This document shows, one piece after another, positions 38,001 to 46,127 of a stretch of 64,000 nucleotides of DNA. The stretch lies in assembly GCA_019058445.1 (NCBI GenBank), contig JAHPZA010000006.1:831063-895062 (forward strand). The letters are read 5' to 3'. The first letter of the stretch is position 1. The number at the start of each line of letters is the position of its first letter. The stretch comes from Promethearchaeota archaeon (GTDB lineage: Archaea > Asgardarchaeota > Lokiarchaeia > Sigyniarchaeales > SOKP01). Under the pieces are notes generated by a model, which did no database searches, had not been told where the DNA came from, and saw nothing but the letters and a program-made list of their open reading frames with translations. The translations under genes and the position numbers were made by a program.

Positions 38001-39420
38001 TGGGCTCTTCATTGGCAAACAACATAACCGGATAATAATCATGCATGTAAGGAATAACCTTGTTTAAATCCCTATCTTTCTTGGCATCGGTAGTCTCGGC
38101 AACTGCCTGTTCTAAAAAGGCAATCGAGTTGTGCGAGTATAAAATGGGATCTTGATATTCATAAAAGATATCATCTTCTTGCATATATTGGATTACTCGG
38201 GGATCATCAAAATCAGAATAGGCAATATAGCTTCTTGATTGCATGCTATAATCCAAGTTCATTTTCTTGTAATTGGTAATAAATGGATCCCACCAATTTT
38301 CAGTGTCCCAATCAATCGAATCTAATCCAAGCATATTGGTCTTCCCTTCGCCCAAGTCTCCGTTCGCAGGAGCTAATACTATTTGCCCCTCATAGGTGTA
38401 TTTCTCAGTCTCAAATACTACCGGCGCATAAATTCCGTTGGTAGTGCAAGTAAATGCGGTGGTCATCGTCTCGCCAAACCACTCATCAGACCACCATTTT
38501 CTGGACAAGGTTTTCTTTCCCCGATAATGCTCCGAATCATGATACGTATAGGCTTTAATGTAATTTTCTTGCTCAGCAACATCCATCCACCCTTTCATGG
38601 TAGTGAGCATGGCATATACAGCCGCACCTCCTATAGGAGAGACATAAGTAGATATAACAGCCGAAATTAAAAGCGATTCAGTTTGCCACATAATATCGGC
38701 TTGGATTTGCTCGCAGGACAGGGACTCTAAGAAAGTATTAAACGTAATCTCTTCCGCTTCTCTAATAAGTTGAGAGGCTGTACCCTCCCATTGTATCTTC
38801 CAGAGGTCATAAAGCGCGTCCGAAAAGGTAGGCTCCAGATAATACCCCCCGAAGTCATCTTCGTGGTGGAACCCAATCAGTTCATTGTAAATGAGGTTTT
38901 TTACATTGAACACCCCTGCCTCTGTAGAATATCTATTTCTGCGAACTTGCCTTTGCACGATATGCTTACCGTGAGGGTTAAAATAGGCATCGCTATAATA
39001 ATCGAATCCAACACCAATCATATCTCCAGAATCATCGGCAATAAATATTGTCTCGAAAAAGCCGTCACTATCGCCATCGTAATAGTAATAAGCCCCATCC
39101 GTCTTAGAAGGGTATTTACCCATATTATTATCGTAGTATACCCCATCTTTAGGTGCTACCTTAATTGTATTTAATACAATATTCTCCTCATTTAGTCCGG
39201 ACCAACTGCTATAACTGCTTGTTAAATCAAAAGTCTTATTGGCGGTTAAAATATTTAATGTGGAAAATTCTCCATCAGCAAATTCCATAACCGTTTCATA
39301 TAAGGCAGGCACATTATCATTATCATGAACCAGCGAAAGAAGCGGCTCTTTATTGGATATCTCAACCTCTACATCATTATAGCTATCATAATCATCTAAG
39401 TCATTGATAATAGTCTGCAC
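35068..39420 (-). CDS. Very large GIY-YIG domain protein, polymorphic-toxin-like
   Basis: 1450-residue protein. The N-terminal ~600 residues are acidic and unrecognised, with an Asp-rich DGDSDGFFETIFIADDSGD stretch that may bind calcium. Two Gly/Ala hydrophobic segments follow (TVVSTLLTAGIGGAAGL; TVLAVPVLGAGIAAFTSL). A GIY-YIG-like nuclease domain lies at about 1045-1135 (VYIYIIINKETGLVRIGQTK, QRWAKYL, EEFWTIYYN). The last ~300 residues hold HTH-like helices (THAAAIIGVSYTTLQNRVYQ; SLVQIADELGF). The layout resembles large toxins with a C-terminal nuclease, but DNA-modifying or homing roles fit too. Its DNA, especially 36.8-39.4 kb, is visibly richer in GC than the surroundings. Starts at GTG right after the WD40 gene. 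Confidence 0.72.
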   Translation of the reverse strand: MQTIINDLDDYDSYNDVEVEISNKEPLLSLVHDNDNVPALYETVMEFADGEFSTLNILTANKTFDLTSSYSSWSGLNEENIVLNTIKVAPKDGVYYDNNMGKYPSKTDGAYYYYDGDSDGFFETIFIADDSGDMIGVGFDYYSDAYFNPHGKHIVQRQVRRNRYSTEAGVFNVKNLIYNELIGFHHEDDFGGYYLEPTFSDALYDLWKIQWEGTASQLIREAEEITFNTFLESLSCEQIQADIMWQTESLLISAVISTYVSPIGGAAVYAMLTTMKGWMDVAEQENYIKAYTYHDSEHYRGKKTLSRKWWSDEWFGETMTTAFTCTTNGIYAPVVFETEKYTYEGQIVLAPANGDLGEGKTNMLGLDSIDWDTENWWDPFITNYKKMNLDYSMQSRSYIAYSDFDDPRVIQYMQEDDIFYEYQDPILYSHNSIAFLEQAVAETTDAKKDRDLNKVIPYMHDYYPVMLFANEEPTSPLPEFYEDYPIIVSSDEYSEISAIGGSYTYDKIYKIWEKSDGEDLKIVPKDTLQEGIKDIDVYLVSSFNDDDENDNFKKVFVATLDSDDYTFDPSSGELTLSPDRYQEFCEKVDRRLEAIEQSWDEDYWERYGHLITAYMIFEIHIEKYRSINDKGNFTSEEMEQIATMQAVQAAILEYYYQFQIATETQAKLDEIAYTTVITVVSTLLTAGIGGAAGLKGLTLWSVASEPFEEVFIDPYIEDATAGLVRQWGGDEYMVVAATTLVSTGRETKFGIFGGSQNVKQDGHAQQQIDATGSNTMKETAEQDEQTREDAKSSSKGTIAKAAATIITVLAVPVLGAGIAAFTSLGTISTGAVSAYWANKVPVKKAFGALIGRFRVQQVIEEFSGDEASALTLMTANMLAAYPELDEAHDEQSSKWSRLRWFNYKDDSYAIPDSVKPLLPLKIADSIWDYLVARYGLIEAIKRTGIKFSLDVGPMGDSGSNIKMNSKIDANDYKTWDEIIKKRGDKLSKLSPQKFYKWFIKNIKSEYANRFKNINLKNSVWNKNSEAQIKAIFDAILKKGKTPVYIYIIINKETGLVRIGQTKEAPPQRWAKYLSKARHGRNGKFYDDVREVIASGKNPNDVFVMKLLDVQEGSLKGTQSEEFWTIYYNRKINQKGYDLNINLEYNKIVGDLIDSPSENFKNIDLDLVISLMKRGVPLTHAAAIIGVSYTTLQNRVYQWFEKSYEDQMKIYIKPILESLRAQGKTDREISNHFFRFDDLGRGDSLLGKRTIVAQCVATCLDIVNYNPSHLFIRSYLLEFVKEGLTRDQIADRLKALGIRKQEGENKGDFYEADDISHLFNRYFDTFKYEIDPITRISYKLKAIVYRPLTKMRHIYLEPFLENLIRYRDNNGKPLSLVQIADELGFIDDKAQELGLDRDGPKVIDKAIGYLRGVLRSRFRTRSITKIRDFLENHYLGHHEYDYYFFYNDELL

Positions 39421-39433
39421 GTAATATTCTGGA

Positions 39434-40723
39434 TTATACAGATCTGCAATTTCGTTTGGGAATATCCCATACTCGTATTGTTTTATGTCCTACTGATGCT
39501 ATTATATTCTGTCCATTTGGGCTAAAATAGATTCGAGTAAAATCTGTTTTAGTTGACAATGTTTTGTAGATGGTTTTGGATGCAATATCCATGAGTACTA
39601 CATCTCCTGTTTTTGTGGCAAATACAACATTTTTTCCTTCAGGAGATACATCAAACGGCACTAAATCATGAAAGGAAGTAAGTTTATCGAATAATTTTCC
39701 TGATTTTAAATCCCAAATAAAAAGCGCGCTATACGCAATATCACCATCCACTAAACTTGCCAATAAGTAAGTGTTATCCCCCGAGAATTTAAGGCATCTC
39801 GCAGATGCGTGAGGAGTTTCACATTGAAAGATCACTTTTTTTTGGTTTGTATCCCATACGGCTATCCCTCCATTGTAAAATCCTAATCCTAAAAGAGTCC
39901 CATCTTGCGAAATTCCGATCTCATCTACTTTATCTTTAAAAGTATGTAAGTAATGCGCATACCCTCCAGAAAGTGTGTAATAAAATAATTCGTTATTTTC
40001 TGTGCCATAATATATCTTCTTTCCATCAGAGCTCACTTCAAAACCCTCTTCTGAAGCATTTTCTAAGAAGAACTCATCAAATGGTATATATATTTTAGTT
40101 TCTAAAGCATCATGCTGCATTTTTTTCAGAATTGTTTTTGCATGAGTGCTCTTTAGAATATTTTTTATAGCATTTTTAATGAAATTGGGATAATCAATGT
40201 GGGAAAAATCCATCTCTTCCAATACACTTTCCATCTCTTCTGCCGAAAGATATTCTAAATAATCGCATGCTAATAAATAATTCATCACGTTTTCATACCC
40301 TACGGCAAACCGCTTGGCAATCTCCTCTTTAAACACTTTTTTCGCGATGGGATCTCCGACGCTCTGAAGCTTTTTTAGCAAGCTAAACGCTAAATTCCTA
40401 TGTAATAAATTAGTATTGTAGTTGTGCTCCGCCCACGCTTGGAGATTCGAACAATGCCCCCAAAATTCCACTCCTGGCTGAATCCCATGGTCGCTCGTTT
40501 TTCCGGTCTCAAGTGTACCGTCCAAATTTTCTGAAGCCTGGTCTATAGAGCTATATTCGTTGACTTTTACAAGATCCTCTGTGGGAATATTCATGAGGAG
40601 ATATTTGCAATGCCCATAATAGCGCCCTTTAATATATATATTGGTCTTTTTATTCTCCAGTTTTAAGGTAATATACTCATTAACCACAAATGGAGAGATA
40701 TTTTCGGATTCTTTCACACTCAC
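39434..40723 (-). CDS. WD40 repeat protein with Asgard-type N-terminal domain, probably truncated
   Basis: 429-residue protein. The N-terminal ~190 residues are the domain also found in the LRR protein (NEYITLKLENKKTNIYIKG, EFWGHCSNLQAWAEHNYN, NLAFSLLKKLQSVGDPIAKK). The C-terminal half has only about five WD40 blades (GISQDGTLLGLGFYNGGIAV; FSPNGQNIIASVGHKTIRVW). It then stops after WDIPKRNCRSV. A closed propeller normally needs seven blades. The next gene begins 13 bp away, and its open frame extends back into this gene's last codons. This looks like a propeller cut short by a recombination junction. Role: protein-interaction adaptor. Confidence 0.82.
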   Translation of the reverse strand: MSVKESENISPFVVNEYITLKLENKKTNIYIKGRYYGHCKYLLMNIPTEDLVKVNEYSSIDQASENLDGTLETGKTSDHGIQPGVEFWGHCSNLQAWAEHNYNTNLLHRNLAFSLLKKLQSVGDPIAKKVFKEEIAKRFAVGYENVMNYLLACDYLEYLSAEEMESVLEEMDFSHIDYPNFIKNAIKNILKSTHAKTILKKMQHDALETKIYIPFDEFFLENASEEGFEVSSDGKKIYYGTENNELFYYTLSGGYAHYLHTFKDKVDEIGISQDGTLLGLGFYNGGIAVWDTNQKKVIFQCETPHASARCLKFSGDNTYLLASLVDGDIAYSALFIWDLKSGKLFDKLTSFHDLVPFDVSPEGKNVVFATKTGDVVLMDIASKTIYKTLSTKTDFTRIYFSPNGQNIIASVGHKTIRVWDIPKRNCRSV

Positions 40724-40919
40724 GGTACATTGCCTTTTGATACTGAGAAATTAGTCTTGAAAGTTAATATCTACAAAAATATTTAAAGGAAAATTTTTCT
40801 GAAAATACTTAATGGATAGGGCATAATGATACTTTTTCATTTAAATCATAACAGTCCTCATAGTAAATATTAATAGTATTTTTCATTACTTTATACAGAT
40901 TTGAGAAAAAAGACAAAAT

Positions 40920-43241
40920 ATGAAGATTTTAGCATGGAGTGATTGGAGAATCCAATCTTTAGAGACATTAATGGGCATTATACAAAAGGAAAATCCCGAC
41001 CTACTACTCTATGCGGGAGATGATTTAGATCGATTAATTGGTGCAAGCAGTAAGATTTATTTTAAAACGTATAATCATTTTATAGAGGTAGATATAAATA
41101 AATTAGATGATCTGTACCAAAATGACTCATTTGCGAAAAATCCTAAAATTAAGGAAATTATCCTAGAATTTCAAAATAATAATTTAAATCTCATTGAGCA
41201 GCTTGATATTCCTTTCATATACGTAAATGGAAATGATGATTATATCTTAAAGATTAATGGAGAGAATTATCTTAAAATTTCTAAAAGCTTCAGAATAAAT
41301 AAGGAATGGTATGATATATGCGAAAATATTGAGGGAAGAGTAGATTTTATCCCACACGACGAGTATAAGGAGTTAAGTGAAAATATCCCCTATATAAAAA
41401 AGGTTTTAAGAGACCAAAAGGAATATAAAATCTTATCAAGTTCTCCAGAAATTAAAAAATATCTTCACAATGAGGAGGTTTATGAGGTATATAGTATTTA
41501 TGGGCAAGATGATATTTTTTATGCGATTGAAAAAGGGCAGAACCACATTGACCCTTTTTTGTGGTATACAAAAGATAATGGAATATATGTGAAAATATCC
41601 CCCACCTATGGAAAAACCGAGTTCAATACTCGAAATGAATCAATATCCATATTTGGAAGCGGTTGCTCTATTGGAAGGGAAAGTCAAATTATTTTTCCTC
41701 CCAACGAATATGCTGATATTTACCTCTCTCATTTACCACCATTAGGGAAATTAGATTTATCAAGTAGATTTGGAATCAACCATATTGGCTCAAAAGCACT
41801 TTTAGAGGCAATACATACCTATCACCCTAAATTTGTGATATGCGGACACTCTCATATGTGGGGCGGAGAAGCAGAACACGTCAATGGCACGGTAGTTGTA
41901 AATGTAAGTTCTCATGACAGTCCACGATTTACCACCACAGCAAATTACGTTACCATTACTACTAATGATTGGTCTTACCAAATTAAAAAAGAAAGTATGC
42001 TCCCAGAAAATACCCTATCTCTCCTGAAAATAAGGGGGTTTAATACTTTAAGAAAAAAATTGCGCGAAAAAGGAGATATTTACATTCAAAATGAAATATA
42101 TCATAAATATCATAAAAACTTAGAAGGATTAGTGGGAGTTAATAGGGAGAGGGGCTTTTATATAGATGTAGGATCTTTAGAGAGAAAGGAGCCTGCAGAA
42201 CAAATAAAAATACAGAAATTCTTAAAGGAAGAACTCAGCCTTGATATATCAATATATCGGCAAGAGTATGAGAAAGCTAGTTCATTATACGCCAAATTGT
42301 ATTTTGCTCGCATTTTTGATGATGCGTTTGAAGTCTTAAATGAGGTGGAGAATTTTGGAATTTCTACTTTACGAATGAAAGAAAGGATATTAGCCTTGAG
42401 TAAAAGAACCCCAAAGGTACAAAAAAGTATCACATTTAATCCTTATGATAATTATTTTGTTGATGTTGAAACCGGAAATTTTCAAGCAGATGAACCGGGT
42501 AGATTATGGTTGATAGGGATCGCAAGTGGACGCCAGAAACAGATTAAACAGTTTGTTTATCCTCAAGAGTTTCCAAAGTTCCTTAAGTATCTGAAAGATA
42601 ATGCTATTGACACCTTAGTCTCGTGGTCACGATATGATCATCAAGTATTGAGACCAATCCTAAAGTCCCACAAAATAAAAATGAAATATTATGATGCCTT
42701 ACAAAGGACTGCCAATTGTTTAAGTTGGCATACCTATTCATTACATGATCTTTATAACGCCCTTTTCCCAGATAAGAAGACTCCTCCAGAGCTCATTTCT
42801 GGAGAAAGAGCTGGATTGTATGCTGATCATTTATTGATTGATAACTCTTCGTGTCCTCACTGCTCAAATAAGAAAGATCAAATCATCGAGGAGATCAAAA
42901 AACGAAACAAATTAGATGTATTACAAATGATAGAGATTTGTGAGCATTTATATAAAGAAGAGATTTATGAGTGTCCCAACTGTGGTTTTACCACCAAATA
43001 TAAAAAAGGTTTGATACGACATATAAAAAATAAGGTGTGTAAAAAGGAGGAGCGTGAAGTAAAGAAGAAAAGTCCCCCTCTTCTTTCCATTAATAAAAAG
43101 GACATAGAAAATCTGGCACATTTTAATGAATACGGAGTGTTTGTGTGCAATTGTGGAAAAACATATTTATCGGGCTCGCATAGGTATATCTTAGATCATA
43201 TCCAATATTGCCCCCAATTTATCTTTAAAGTAAAGAAGTAG
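40920..43241 (+). CDS. Calcineurin-like phosphoesterase / RNase H-like exonuclease / zinc-finger fusion
   Basis: 773-residue multidomain protein. Residues about 1-360 are a metallophosphoesterase: SDWR (DxH with Arg for His), AGDDLDR, NGNDDY, SHLPP and GHSHMWGG. A ~110-residue insertion lies between motifs. Residues about 505-685 resemble the YprB/RNase_H_2 exonuclease fold: FVDVETGNF, LVSWSRYDHQVL, SLHDLYNALFP and NKLDVLQMIEIC. A CPHC knuckle is inserted there. The C-terminus holds C2H2-like fingers (CPNCGFTTKYKKGLIRHIKN; a second at FVCNCGKTY). Likely a nucleic acid-processing enzyme, perhaps in defence or repair. The combination is unfamiliar to me. Confidence 0.8.
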   Translation: MKILAWSDWRIQSLETLMGIIQKENPDLLLYAGDDLDRLIGASSKIYFKTYNHFIEVDINKLDDLYQNDSFAKNPKIKEIILEFQNNNLNLIEQLDIPFIYVNGNDDYILKINGENYLKISKSFRINKEWYDICENIEGRVDFIPHDEYKELSENIPYIKKVLRDQKEYKILSSSPEIKKYLHNEEVYEVYSIYGQDDIFYAIEKGQNHIDPFLWYTKDNGIYVKISPTYGKTEFNTRNESISIFGSGCSIGRESQIIFPPNEYADIYLSHLPPLGKLDLSSRFGINHIGSKALLEAIHTYHPKFVICGHSHMWGGEAEHVNGTVVVNVSSHDSPRFTTTANYVTITTNDWSYQIKKESMLPENTLSLLKIRGFNTLRKKLREKGDIYIQNEIYHKYHKNLEGLVGVNRERGFYIDVGSLERKEPAEQIKIQKFLKEELSLDISIYRQEYEKASSLYAKLYFARIFDDAFEVLNEVENFGISTLRMKERILALSKRTPKVQKSITFNPYDNYFVDVETGNFQADEPGRLWLIGIASGRQKQIKQFVYPQEFPKFLKYLKDNAIDTLVSWSRYDHQVLRPILKSHKIKMKYYDALQRTANCLSWHTYSLHDLYNALFPDKKTPPELISGERAGLYADHLLIDNSSCPHCSNKKDQIIEEIKKRNKLDVLQMIEICEHLYKEEIYECPNCGFTTKYKKGLIRHIKNKVCKKEEREVKKKSPPLLSINKKDIENLAHFNEYGVFVCNCGKTYLSGSHRYILDHIQYCPQFIFKVKK

Positions 43242-43348
43242 TTTTACAGATATCTATCTAAATTTTTATAGACTAGGATAATTTTCGATTTTTTCTTTAT
43301 AAATAGGCATCAGTAATTTACTCCAAAGAAGAATTTAAGGTAATGTAA

Positions 43349-43720
43349 ATGGAAAGACAATTTACCCTCGTAACCTATACATTAGTACTTCTGCTCATGA
43401 TAGGATTAGTAGTTAATTTAGCATTACTTATTGTAATATTATTAGTCGATACCTTTTTAGTTTCTGATGCTATTACCGTGTCCGCTATAATCCTAATTAC
43501 ATTATCAATGGTTGGGATTTTCTCTAAGCAAAAATGGGGTGCCACACTTGCTATTTCTAAATCTATATTTGATATTATACTAAGACTGTGGTTTTTCTCC
43601 CTTGGCTATACCGACACATTAATTTTTATACTGCTTACCCTCGTCCTTGCAATAAAAGAATATCAGCATATAGATACCTATTGGCAATCGGTTACATCTA
43701 AATCTATATCCTATCCCTAA
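43349..43720 (+). CDS. Small polytopic membrane protein
   Basis: 123-residue protein with four hydrophobic helices (about 8-30, 32-55, 72-92 and 93-110) and short loops. GIFSKQKWGATLAISKSIFD joins helices 2 and 3. No recognised family. Follows the phosphoesterase fusion by 107 bp on the same strand and precedes the 150-bp foldback element. Composition is typical of real membrane proteins, and the ATG follows an AAGGTAATG stretch. Confidence 0.6.
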   Translation: MERQFTLVTYTLVLLLMIGLVVNLALLIVILLVDTFLVSDAITVSAIILITLSMVGIFSKQKWGATLAISKSIFDIILRLWFFSLGYTDTLIFILLTLVLAIKEYQHIDTYWQSVTSKSISYP

Positions 43721-43795
43721 GTCCCTTTTTTTTCATACTAATCTGAAAATTCATTAATCTACACATATTTAAATTCGAATGTTTCATAATGTATC

Positions 43796-43945
43796 ATGGC
43801 AACAAAAGCATCATAACTCCGGTATCACCCTGGATTTTTGTCTTTTGGTTAGTGTATGGAAATACACTCTGATTTTGCCCTCCTCCCCCTTGTATTGTTT
43901 TGACCTCTGTGTGAGGTCCCGATACCAGGAGTTTTTTGTTGCCAT
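43796..43945. repeat. 150-bp foldback element with internal hairpins
   Basis: Ends form a long inverted repeat. ATGGCAACAAAA then AACTCCGGTATC on the left (43796-43826, seven extra bases between) faces GATACCAGGAG and TTTTGTTGCCAT on the right (43921-43945). There are about 24 complementary positions. Inside are two perfect hairpins: AGTGTAT-GGAA-ATACACT (43851-43868) and GACCTC-TGTGT-GAGGTC (43902-43918). Could be a MITE-like element, a recombination site or a structured RNA. Small ORFs crossing it on either strand are not credible genes. Confidence 0.75.
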
Positions 43946-44069
43946 TTTTTCAGTATTTTTTTTACTACTACTATCTTTTCTGTTAAACTATGATAAAAAT
44001 CCAAATAACTTTTTATAATAGGAATACTATGGAAAAGTTTAAGGAATACTAGATGAGGAAAATAGAGCA

Positions 44070-44480
44070 ATGTCCGACCAAAAATCACCTCTTAAATCTA
44101 TCATTCGCAGCTACATACTTGAGATCGGTGGGCTTTTAAAAGAAGAATTAAAGGAACCTCGATTTGAATTTGGATTTCGGTTCTTATATCCCAATGAAAG
44201 AGGCAGACTTCTGCTTATTGCCCAACCAAAAAATAAATCTGTGATTGAAATTTCACAAGGTACCCCCCTCTCTACAGAGCACCGACAAGGATTTATGGCT
44301 TTACCTGACAGAGATAAAAAAAATTTCGTGAAGAATTTACAAAAAATCTTATTTCGTTTGGAAGTAGATTATTCCTATGAGTTTTCTAAGCATTATACCA
44401 TCGTGCTTATAGATAAACTATTTTTAGAGAATGATGCCATTTCTATTAATGAGTTATTCCGTTCCGTGCGTAAAATATAG
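44070..44480 (+). CDS. Hypothetical protein, possibly DUF2299-like
   Basis: 136-residue soluble alpha/beta protein. It has an N-terminal helix (SIIRSYILEIGGLLKEEL), strands FEFGFRFLYPNE and RLLLIAQPKNKSVIEISQGT, then a helix DRDKKNFVKNLQKILFRLEV. Strand YTIVLIDKLFLEND and a final helix follow. The order of elements resembles archaeal DUF2299/chaperone-like folds, but that is a loose pattern match. Starts at ATG 44070; part of the accessory island. Confidence 0.6.
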   Translation: MSDQKSPLKSIIRSYILEIGGLLKEELKEPRFEFGFRFLYPNERGRLLLIAQPKNKSVIEISQGTPLSTEHRQGFMALPDRDKKNFVKNLQKILFRLEVDYSYEFSKHYTIVLIDKLFLENDAISINELFRSVRKI

Positions 44481-44501
44481 TGTAGCACCATGAACATTAT
44501 A

Positions 44502-44565
44502 TTTTTCATCCAGGAGTTCTTTTCTGAAGAATTCGATCCTACCACTTTTACTGTAGGATGAAAAA
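44502..44565. repeat. 10-bp inverted repeat after hypothetical gene
   Basis: TTTTTCATCC (44502-44511) and GGATGAAAAA (44556-44565) are perfectly complementary. A smaller TTCTT/AAGAA hairpin lies between them, and CCTAC/GTAGG competes with the outer stem. Lies just after the stop at 44480, so a terminator or 3' RNA structure is the simplest reading. Confidence 0.5.
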
Positions 44566-44692
44566 AAGAATTAAGGAAAGAGAAAGAAATTCATAACCTA
44601 AGTTTTCATTATATTTCTATTTTATCATAAATCCAAATTGCACACGAGACTCCATATTAATATGCTAAACATTAAAAGGAGATGATCCCCAT

Positions 44693-44959
44693 ATGAGCAT
44701 AATCCTCAAGCTGAAAATTAAGAGAGCAAAACTCACCGAGAAATACTTTATATTCGGTTTTAACGATGGATCATTCATAGGATTTCATAATGAGAGTTTG
44801 AAGTTAATCGCATACAAACACAATGGAGAGAAATGGGAACCAATCCGAAAGGCAGATACCACATTTGATGCTCATATTAACGCCATCATATCATTCCTCG
44901 TTGAGAGAGAAGCCCTCAAAAAATTAACCATATATCAAACCCTCCTAAGCAGGTGTTAA
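44693..44959 (+). CDS. Small hypothetical protein
   Basis: 88-residue soluble protein of unknown function. It is beta-rich in the first half (MSIILKLKIKRAKLTEKYFI, FGFNDGSFIGFHNESLKLIA) with a C-terminal helix (INAIISFLVEREALKKLTIY). A strong ribosome-binding site, AAGGAGATGATC, precedes the ATG and supports real translation. It is followed five bases later by the broken ORF at 44964, so the two formed a small operon. Belongs to the accessory island. Confidence 0.6.
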   Translation: MSIILKLKIKRAKLTEKYFIFGFNDGSFIGFHNESLKLIAYKHNGEKWEPIRKADTTFDAHINAIISFLVEREALKKLTIYQTLLSRC

Positions 44960-44963
44960 GACC

Positions 44964-45146
44964 ATGTGCGAACTCTTAGAAATGGCAATTCTAAAGGAAG
45001 TGGCATTAAACGTATTTGCTCCGTAACTTGAGGCACTCCAGCAAATGCCCGTGCTTGAAGTCAATGAAATCGAAGAGATTCTCAGGTACGCAGATTATAC
45101 TGATTACAAGACATTTCAAGATCTCCGTACCTTATTTCACTTCTAA
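44964..45146 (+). pseudogene. Small ORF interrupted by in-frame TAA
   Basis: One reading frame of 61 codons: MCELLEMAILKEVALNVFAP, then TAA at 45024-45026. It continues LEALQQMPVLEVNEIEEILR and RYADYTDYKTFQDLRTLFHF to a second TAA. Both halves look like one helical protein, and a single C-to-T change (CAA to TAA) would explain the stop. GGTG sits about nine bases upstream of the ATG. No bulge-helix-bulge was found around the stop, unlike in the ligases. The other options are readthrough or two separate peptides. Confidence 0.5.
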
Positions 45147-45278
45147 ATTTTTATTTCTATTTTTTTTATTTTCTTTTATTCATTAATATCTTTAATTAAA
45201 AAAATAAAAATTAGAATATTAATTAAAAAAAAATGGAAATTATATTGATATTTTACGTTATACTATGGAATACTGCTT

Positions 45279-46127
45279 TTATTTTCGTAAAAGTTTCTTG
45301 TCAACCTTTCCAACAGCAGTCAATGGGAGCTCTTCTATGATTTTAATTTTCTTCGGGACTTCATATGGAGCACATTGCTCCTTTGCAAATACAATGATAC
45401 TTTCTTTTAACGCCTCTTCATTTCCGTCATATTCATAGTTAGGGTCTAGCTGAATATAGGCATTTACAATTTCAGAGCCCGGGCGATCGGGATTCGGTTC
45501 ACCTATTAGTGCCATACTTCCAATCGCAGGATGTTTGGTTAATGTGTCTTCTACCTTAGATGAGAAAACTTTGAAACCCCCTACAATTATCATATCCTTG
45601 GTACGGTCTACAATACGTATATATCCATCCTCATCCATCATTCCCACATCACCGCTGTGCATATATCCATCCGCATCAATCGCTTTTTTGGTTTCTTCAG
45701 GTTTGTTGTAATAACCCTGCATGACTAATGGACCTTTTACGCAAATCTCTCCAGCTTCTCCCAAGGGTACTGCTTTTCCAGTTTCTGGATCAACAATCTT
45801 TAAGTCAACATTCTGAATAGGCATTCCAACTGTACCTAATTTTCTTTCTCCTTTCGAAGGATTCATTGTTGCAACGGGGGACAGTTCGGTCATTCCGTAT
45901 AATTCCAATAATTTTCCCTTTCCTACTATACTTTCTAATTGTATCTGAGATTCGATGGGGAAAGGAGATGCTGCAGAAATACAGACTTCTAAAGTTGAGT
46001 GATCCAACCTTTTGAATTTTTTGAAATTTATTAGAATCTGATATAGGGAAGGTACATTCACAAGTCCAGAAGGTTTGTACTGTTTAATTTGATTACATAT
46101 GGACAAAGCGTTTCGTGGGTCCTGCAT
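45279..46127 (-). CDS. Acyl-CoA ligase, C-terminal exon (copy A)
   Basis: C-terminal part of a second AMP-forming acyl-CoA ligase: ELYGMTELSPVATMN, HSGDVGMMDEDGYIRIVDRT, IIVGGFKVFSSKVEDTL and the catalytic Lys region PLTAVGKVDKKLLRK. The ATG shown lies inside a 29-nt insert. The likely second exon starts at 46118 (CCACGAAAC), giving PRNALSICNQIKQYKPSG after splicing. It is offset in frame from the upstream part. Parts of its DNA are nearly identical to copy B (72-bp block at 45660-45731 versus 31349-31420, about three differences). Product: acyl-adenylate and acyl-CoA formation. Confidence 0.85.
   Translation of the reverse strand: MQDPRNALSICNQIKQYKPSGLVNVPSLYQILINFKKFKRLDHSTLEVCISAASPFPIESQIQLESIVGKGKLLELYGMTELSPVATMNPSKGERKLGTVGMPIQNVDLKIVDPETGKAVPLGEAGEICVKGPLVMQGYYNKPEETKKAIDADGYMHSGDVGMMDEDGYIRIVDRTKDMIIVGGFKVFSSKVEDTLTKHPAIGSMALIGEPNPDRPGSEIVNAYIQLDPNYEYDGNEEALKESIIVFAKEQCAPYEVPKKIKIIEELPLTAVGKVDKKLLRK

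Noticed and set aside
43779..44088. 79-residue ORFs on both strands
   Set aside because: They run through the foldback element, have odd composition and overlap each other; the inverted repeat explains the open frames.
44964..45146. In-frame TAA as another bulge-helix-bulge intron
   Set aside because: No 4-bp helix with paired 3-nt bulges was found around the stop; a CAA-to-TAA change is simpler.
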